A stretch of DNA of 23,168 nucleotides, from assembly GCA_049295655.1 (NCBI GenBank), contig JBAQRB010000214.1, positions 1 through 23,168 of the forward strand. Direction: 5' to 3'. The notes beneath the pieces were generated by a model. It saw only the letters and a list, made by a program, of their open reading frames with translations. It made no database searches and had not been told where the DNA came from. The position numbers were made by a program, and so were the translations under genes. Origin of the DNA: CAJBIL01 sp049295655. GTDB lineage: Bacteria > Pseudomonadota > Gammaproteobacteria > Burkholderiales > Rhodocyclaceae. This document shows positions 19,829-23,168 of the stretch, piece after piece (positions within the stretch are counted from its first letter, which is position 1; each line of letters starts with the position of its first letter).

Positions 19829-22800
19829 GGTTTTTTCTCTTGTTCGGGGAGGTGGTTTGTTTGTTCGCTGATCCGGCAGGCCAGTCGCGGCAGGGCGTCG
19901 GATAGATCGGCAAGCAGCGGTGCCGCCCGCGTGTCGTCGGCAAGGTGTTCGATGCGCGTGCATAAATCGGCAAAACCGGCGGCGCCGACGGTACTTGCCG
20001 AAGCCTTGAGCCGGTGGCCGAGGGCGCGCAGGGCATCGTAGTCACCCGCATTCAGTGCGTTCTCCATTTCACGGTGGGTGTCATATGCTACCTGTAAAAA
20101 GCGTTGAGCGAATTTTCGGATGCGCTGCGGGTCGTTATGTACCAGTTCGGCGAGCTGCGAGAGATCGAGCGCAGCGGCGTCGGCATGGCCTGCTGCCCTG
20201 TTTGCCGCGGGTTCCGTCACGGTCGGCAAGCTGTCGGCGCTGTCTGCCGGCCGGGCGCGCAGCCAGCGCTCCAGACGGGAAACGAGCTGCTCGGGGTTGA
20301 TTGGCTTGGTGATGTAGTCGTTCATGCCGGCGGCCCGGCAGCGCTCGCGATCCTGGGCAAAAGCGTTGGCTGTCATGGCGATGATCGGCAACGCCGCATA
20401 TTTCGGCATCAGGCGAATTCTTCGCGTGGCTTCAAGTCCGTCCATGACCGGCATCTGGACATCCATCAGCACGGCGTCGAATGTCTCGCCAGCAAGCTGG
20501 CAGATCGCTTCCTCGCCATTGCTCGCGATGCGCACCCGCGCGCCGGAATTTTCAAGAATTTCGAAGGCAAGCTGTTGATTGAACAGGCTGTCCTCGACGA
20601 GCAGCAGCTGCGTTCCCTGCAGCCGTTCGGTCGACTGGCTGGCCTGGCTGGGGAGGGCGGCGCCCGGTTCGCGGACGGTGCGCAAGATGGCCGTGAGCAG
20701 TGTGCGGGCTGTCATCGGCTTGAGCACGAAATCGTTGATGCCGGAATCCTCTGCTTCGTAGATGGCCGGATCGTGGCTGTAGCAGCCAAGCAGGATGCGC
20801 GGTGGCGGGTGTTTGAGCCCCTGCATTTTCAGGCGGCGGGCTGTTTCGAGCGCATCTGTTTCCCGCCCCTTCAAATCGAGAAAAACGATCTCGTAGGGCG
20901 CATGGCGCTTGTCCTGCTCGCGGAGCATTCCAATCGCCTGTTCTCCGGAACCGGCACAATCGACCCGGAAACCCATTTCCCGCAGTTGCCGGGCGACGAT
21001 CCGGCGTGCCGCATCATGATCGACGACGGCGAGCAGCGGCTTGCCGTGCAGTTCGTCCGGAAGGGTTCGGCGATCGAGCGGGAGCCCCTGGCCGAGATGC
21101 AGCGAAAACCAGAAGGTGCTGCCCTTGCCGAGTTCGGTGTTGACGCCGACCGCGCCGCCCATCAGTTCGACCAGACGTTTGCTGATCGCCAGACCGAGGC
21201 CGGTACCGCCGAAGCGGCGTGTCGTCGAGCTGTCAGCTTGCTGGAAGGATTGGAAGACAAGATTTTTTTGCGCTTCGCTCATGCCGATCCCGGTATCCTC
21301 GACCGAGCAGCGTATATCGACGGCGTCTGCCGTTTCGGCAATGCGTTCGATGCGCACGATCACCGTTCCCCGTTCGGTGAATTTGATCGCGTTGTTGGTG
21401 TAGTTGATGAGAATCTGCCCGAGCCGCAGCGGATCGCCGTTGAGCCGGCGGGTGAGGGCCGGGTCGATATCGAAAAGCAGTTCAAGCTGCTTGGCCGCGG
21501 CCTTGCTGCCCAGCAGGTTGGCCAGTCCGTCAAGAACGGTGTCGAGTTCGAAATCGATATTTTCGATTTCCAGCTTGCCTGCTTCTATCTTGGAAAAATC
21601 GAGAACGTCCTCGACGATGCCGAGCAGATGCTGTCCGGACAAGTGGATCTTTTCGACATAGTCGCGTTGCTTGGCCGAAAGCTCGGTGCGCAGGGCAAGA
21701 TAAGCCATGCCGATGATGGCGTTCATCGGGGTGCGGATTTCATGGCTCATGTTGGCCAGAAACTCGCTTTTTGCCTGATTCGCCTCGTCGGCGGCTTCCT
21801 TGGCACGCAGCAGCATGTCCGTTGCCGCGCGTTTCTCGGTCACATCCTCCATGATGCCGATGAATTGCGAAACCCTGCCATCGTCGTGGCGTACCGGCGA
21901 GATCAGGGTATGCGACCAGAAAAATTCGCCACTCTTCCGGCGGTCGCAAATGTCGCCCTGCCATTCGTGGCCCCGGCGGATCTGGCCCCATAGCTCCTCG
22001 AAAAAGCGGTGCGGCATCCGGCCCGAACTGAGCAGCGAGGGCTTTTTCCCGAGTGCGTCGGCGCTGCTGAAGGCGGTGAGTTCCTCGAATTTCGGGTTGA
22101 CGTACTGGATGTGCCCTTCGCCGTCGGTGATGAACATGGCGATCGGACTTTGCTCGACGGCGCTCGACAGGACACGCAAGCGGAGCAGGGATTCCTCGGC
22201 CTGCCGGCGCGCCGATTCGGCGTCGCGTGCCATGCTCAGCGCCGTCTGGCGCGCGCTCTCGACATCGCTCGTGCGTTCGCTGACGCGGGCTTCGAGGTGT
22301 TTGTTGAGTTGTTCGAGCTTGTGCTGGGTTTCCTTCAGCCCGGAAATGTCCCACGCCACACCCGACATGGCCGTGACGTGTGTGCCTTCGCGCCGGCGGA
22401 CAATGCCGATCAGGCGCAGCCAGCGGACTTTGCCGTCTGGCTGAACGATGCGGAATTCACTGGCGACGCCCTGGCCCCGGTCCAGCGCCTGGCCGATTTC
22501 TTGCGCGGTCTGTTCCCGGTCGTCCTGAAGCAGGAGGTCCAGCCAGTCTTCCATCGTGATCGCGGGCTTGCCGGGGGCGAGGCCATGCAACGCGTACATG
22601 GTTTCGTCCCAGATGTAATGGATGCCGCCCACACTCCATTCCCAGAGGCCGATCGCGGCCGCTTGCGTGACCTGTGCCCGCCAGTCGGCGTCCGGGATGG
22701 TTTGCGCGGCGCGCAAGGCCTCGGCCATCGGTCGCCGTTCCGTGACGTCCTGCCCGATGGCCAGCGTACCCGAACCGTCTTTCAGTCCGCTGATCTTCCA

Positions 22801-23168
22801 GTCGATCAGGTGGTCGCCACGATTGCCCTGGAGGCTGGCTTCAAAAGTTGTTTCACCCCCCCACGTACCGGCGACGAGCTGCCTGTAAATAGGTTTTCCG
22901 GGGCTGCCGGACGGCGGTGGGGCGACAAATTCGCCGAACAGCGAGCGACCCTGCAGCGCTTCGGGCGGCAAGCCGATCATTTCACAGGCGTGGCGGTTGA
23001 TTTCGGTAATGCGGCCTTCGGCATCGAGCTCGACAATCAGGCAGCTTGCCGTGTCGAGGATCTGGCGCAGGCGCTCGGCGGGCGACCGTGTCGCAAAGAG
23101 CGCGTGATTGACCATGATCAGGATGCTTTCGTCGGCGTCGGTGAGCTTGAGGCCGACGAGTCTAGCGG
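19825..23168 (-). CDS. hybrid sensor histidine kinase, multi-PAS, HisKA-HATPase-REC-REC-Hpt (5' partial)
   Basis: From the Met at 23115 there are 1,096 residues. The frame is open and coding-like to the window edge (L-V-G-L-K-L-T-D-A-D-E-S), so the true start lies outside. In Met-23115 numbering: PAS about 12-130, PAS about 145-262, coiled coil about 262-315, PAS/PAC about 315-430. HisKA follows with His458 (S-H-E-I-R-T-P-M-N). The ATPase has Asn574/Asn575, D-T-G-I-G and G-G-T-G-L-G-L. Receiver 1 (about 693-815) has Asp747 but lost the usual Thr/Ser (G-C-Y). Receiver 2 (about 836-952) has Asp885, Thr915 and Lys937. Hpt has His1034. This is a full phosphorelay, BarA/TorS-like in layout. No TM segment is in the visible part. 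It is coupled to the EAL response regulator. Confidence 0.95.
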   Translation of the reverse strand, partial: ARLVGLKLTDADESILIMVNHALFATRSPAERLRQILDTASCLIVELDAEGRITEINRHACEMIGLPPEALQGRSLFGEFVAPPPSGSPGKPIYRQLVAGTWGGETTFEASLQGNRGDHLIDWKISGLKDGSGTLAIGQDVTERRPMAEALRAAQTIPDADWRAQVTQAAAIGLWEWSVGGIHYIWDETMYALHGLAPGKPAITMEDWLDLLLQDDREQTAQEIGQALDRGQGVASEFRIVQPDGKVRWLRLIGIVRRREGTHVTAMSGVAWDISGLKETQHKLEQLNKHLEARVSERTSDVESARQTALSMARDAESARRQAEESLLRLRVLSSAVEQSPIAMFITDGEGHIQYVNPKFEELTAFSSADALGKKPSLLSSGRMPHRFFEELWGQIRRGHEWQGDICDRRKSGEFFWSHTLISPVRHDDGRVSQFIGIMEDVTEKRAATDMLLRAKEAADEANQAKSEFLANMSHEIRTPMNAIIGMAYLALRTELSAKQRDYVEKIHLSGQHLLGIVEDVLDFSKIEAGKLEIENIDFELDTVLDGLANLLGSKAAAKQLELLFDIDPALTRRLNGDPLRLGQILINYTNNAIKFTERGTVIVRIERIAETADAVDIRCSVEDTGIGMSEAQKNLVFQSFQQADSSTTRRFGGTGLGLAISKRLVELMGGAVGVNTELGKGSTFWFSLHLGQGLPLDRRTLPDELHGKPLLAVVDHDAARRIVARQLREMGFRVDCAGSGEQAIGMLREQDKRHAPYEIVFLDLKGRETDALETARRLKMQGLKHPPPRILLGCYSHDPAIYEAEDSGINDFVLKPMTARTLLTAILRTVREPGAALPSQASQSTERLQGTQLLLVEDSLFNQQLAFEILENSGARVRIASNGEEAICQLAGETFDAVLMDVQMPVMDGLEATRRIRLMPKYAALPIIAMTANAFAQDRERCRAAGMNDYITKPINPEQLVSRLERWLRARPADSADSLPTVTEPAANRAAGHADAAALDLSQLAELVHNDPQRIRKFAQRFLQVAYDTHREMENALNAGDYDALRALGHRLKASASTVGAAGFADLCTRIEHLADDTRAAPLLADLSDALPRLACRISEQTNHLPEQEKKP

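Noticed and set aside
1..23168. CRISPR arrays, tRNA or rRNA genes, insertion-sequence transposases
   Set aside because: Read for on both strands; no regularly spaced repeats, cloverleaf or transposase motif was seen.

Overview
The window is GC-rich (roughly 63-65% by eye) with densely packed genes. The gene content points to a betaproteobacterium, most likely a Rhodocyclales-type denitrifier or facultative anaerobe: quinol-type nitric oxide reductase under an NsrR repressor, a 16-strand-type general porin, an OYE/LysR pair, PQQ biosynthesis genes, and large c-di-GMP signalling proteins. That taxonomic call is inference from gene families; no rRNA or marker gene is present.

Layout. (1) 1-2459: the 3' end of an unidentified gene, then PQQ biosynthesis genes in the order pqqB-pqqC-pqqA-pqqD. 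The 24-residue pqqA is very short, and a 12-bp stem-loop separates it from pqqD. pqqE, which usually follows pqqD, is absent. In its place are a Shine-Dalgarno and an aborted 30-codon ORF. (2) 2460-5527: an accessory island, with lower GC from about 4000 to 5250. It holds a higBA toxin-antitoxin operon, a convergent relE/phd-type pair, three small unrecognised minus-strand genes that look like one operon, two copies of a short inverted repeat, and a 53-bp remnant of a second higA 3' end. (3) 5528-8480: nsrR and norB/norZ, with a well-formed NsrR-type dyad over the norB -10 element and an intrinsic terminator after norB. (4) 8514-10728: a TonB-dependent receptor that strongly resembles E. coli PqqU (YncD), the outer-membrane PQQ importer. 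(5) 10741-12825: an OYE-type ene-reductase and a divergent LysR regulator. (6) 12984-14903: a degenerate HD-GYP protein whose reading frame runs antisense through two small genes, one encoding a Gly/Val/Ile-rich protein. (7) 15569-16840: a porin and its terminator. (8) 16855-23168: a minus-strand operon of a hybrid histidine kinase (5' end outside the window), a REC-EAL-REC response regulator and a conserved protein of unknown function.

Most interesting observation. The same 15-bp palindrome (TCATGA-3 nt-TCATGA) lies about 100 bp upstream of pqqA and about 90 bp upstream of the pqqU-like receptor, which are 6.6 kb apart. This suggests that one unidentified regulator controls both PQQ synthesis and PQQ uptake. 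The apparent disruption of pqqE by the toxin-antitoxin island makes the co-occurrence of synthesis genes and an importer more notable.
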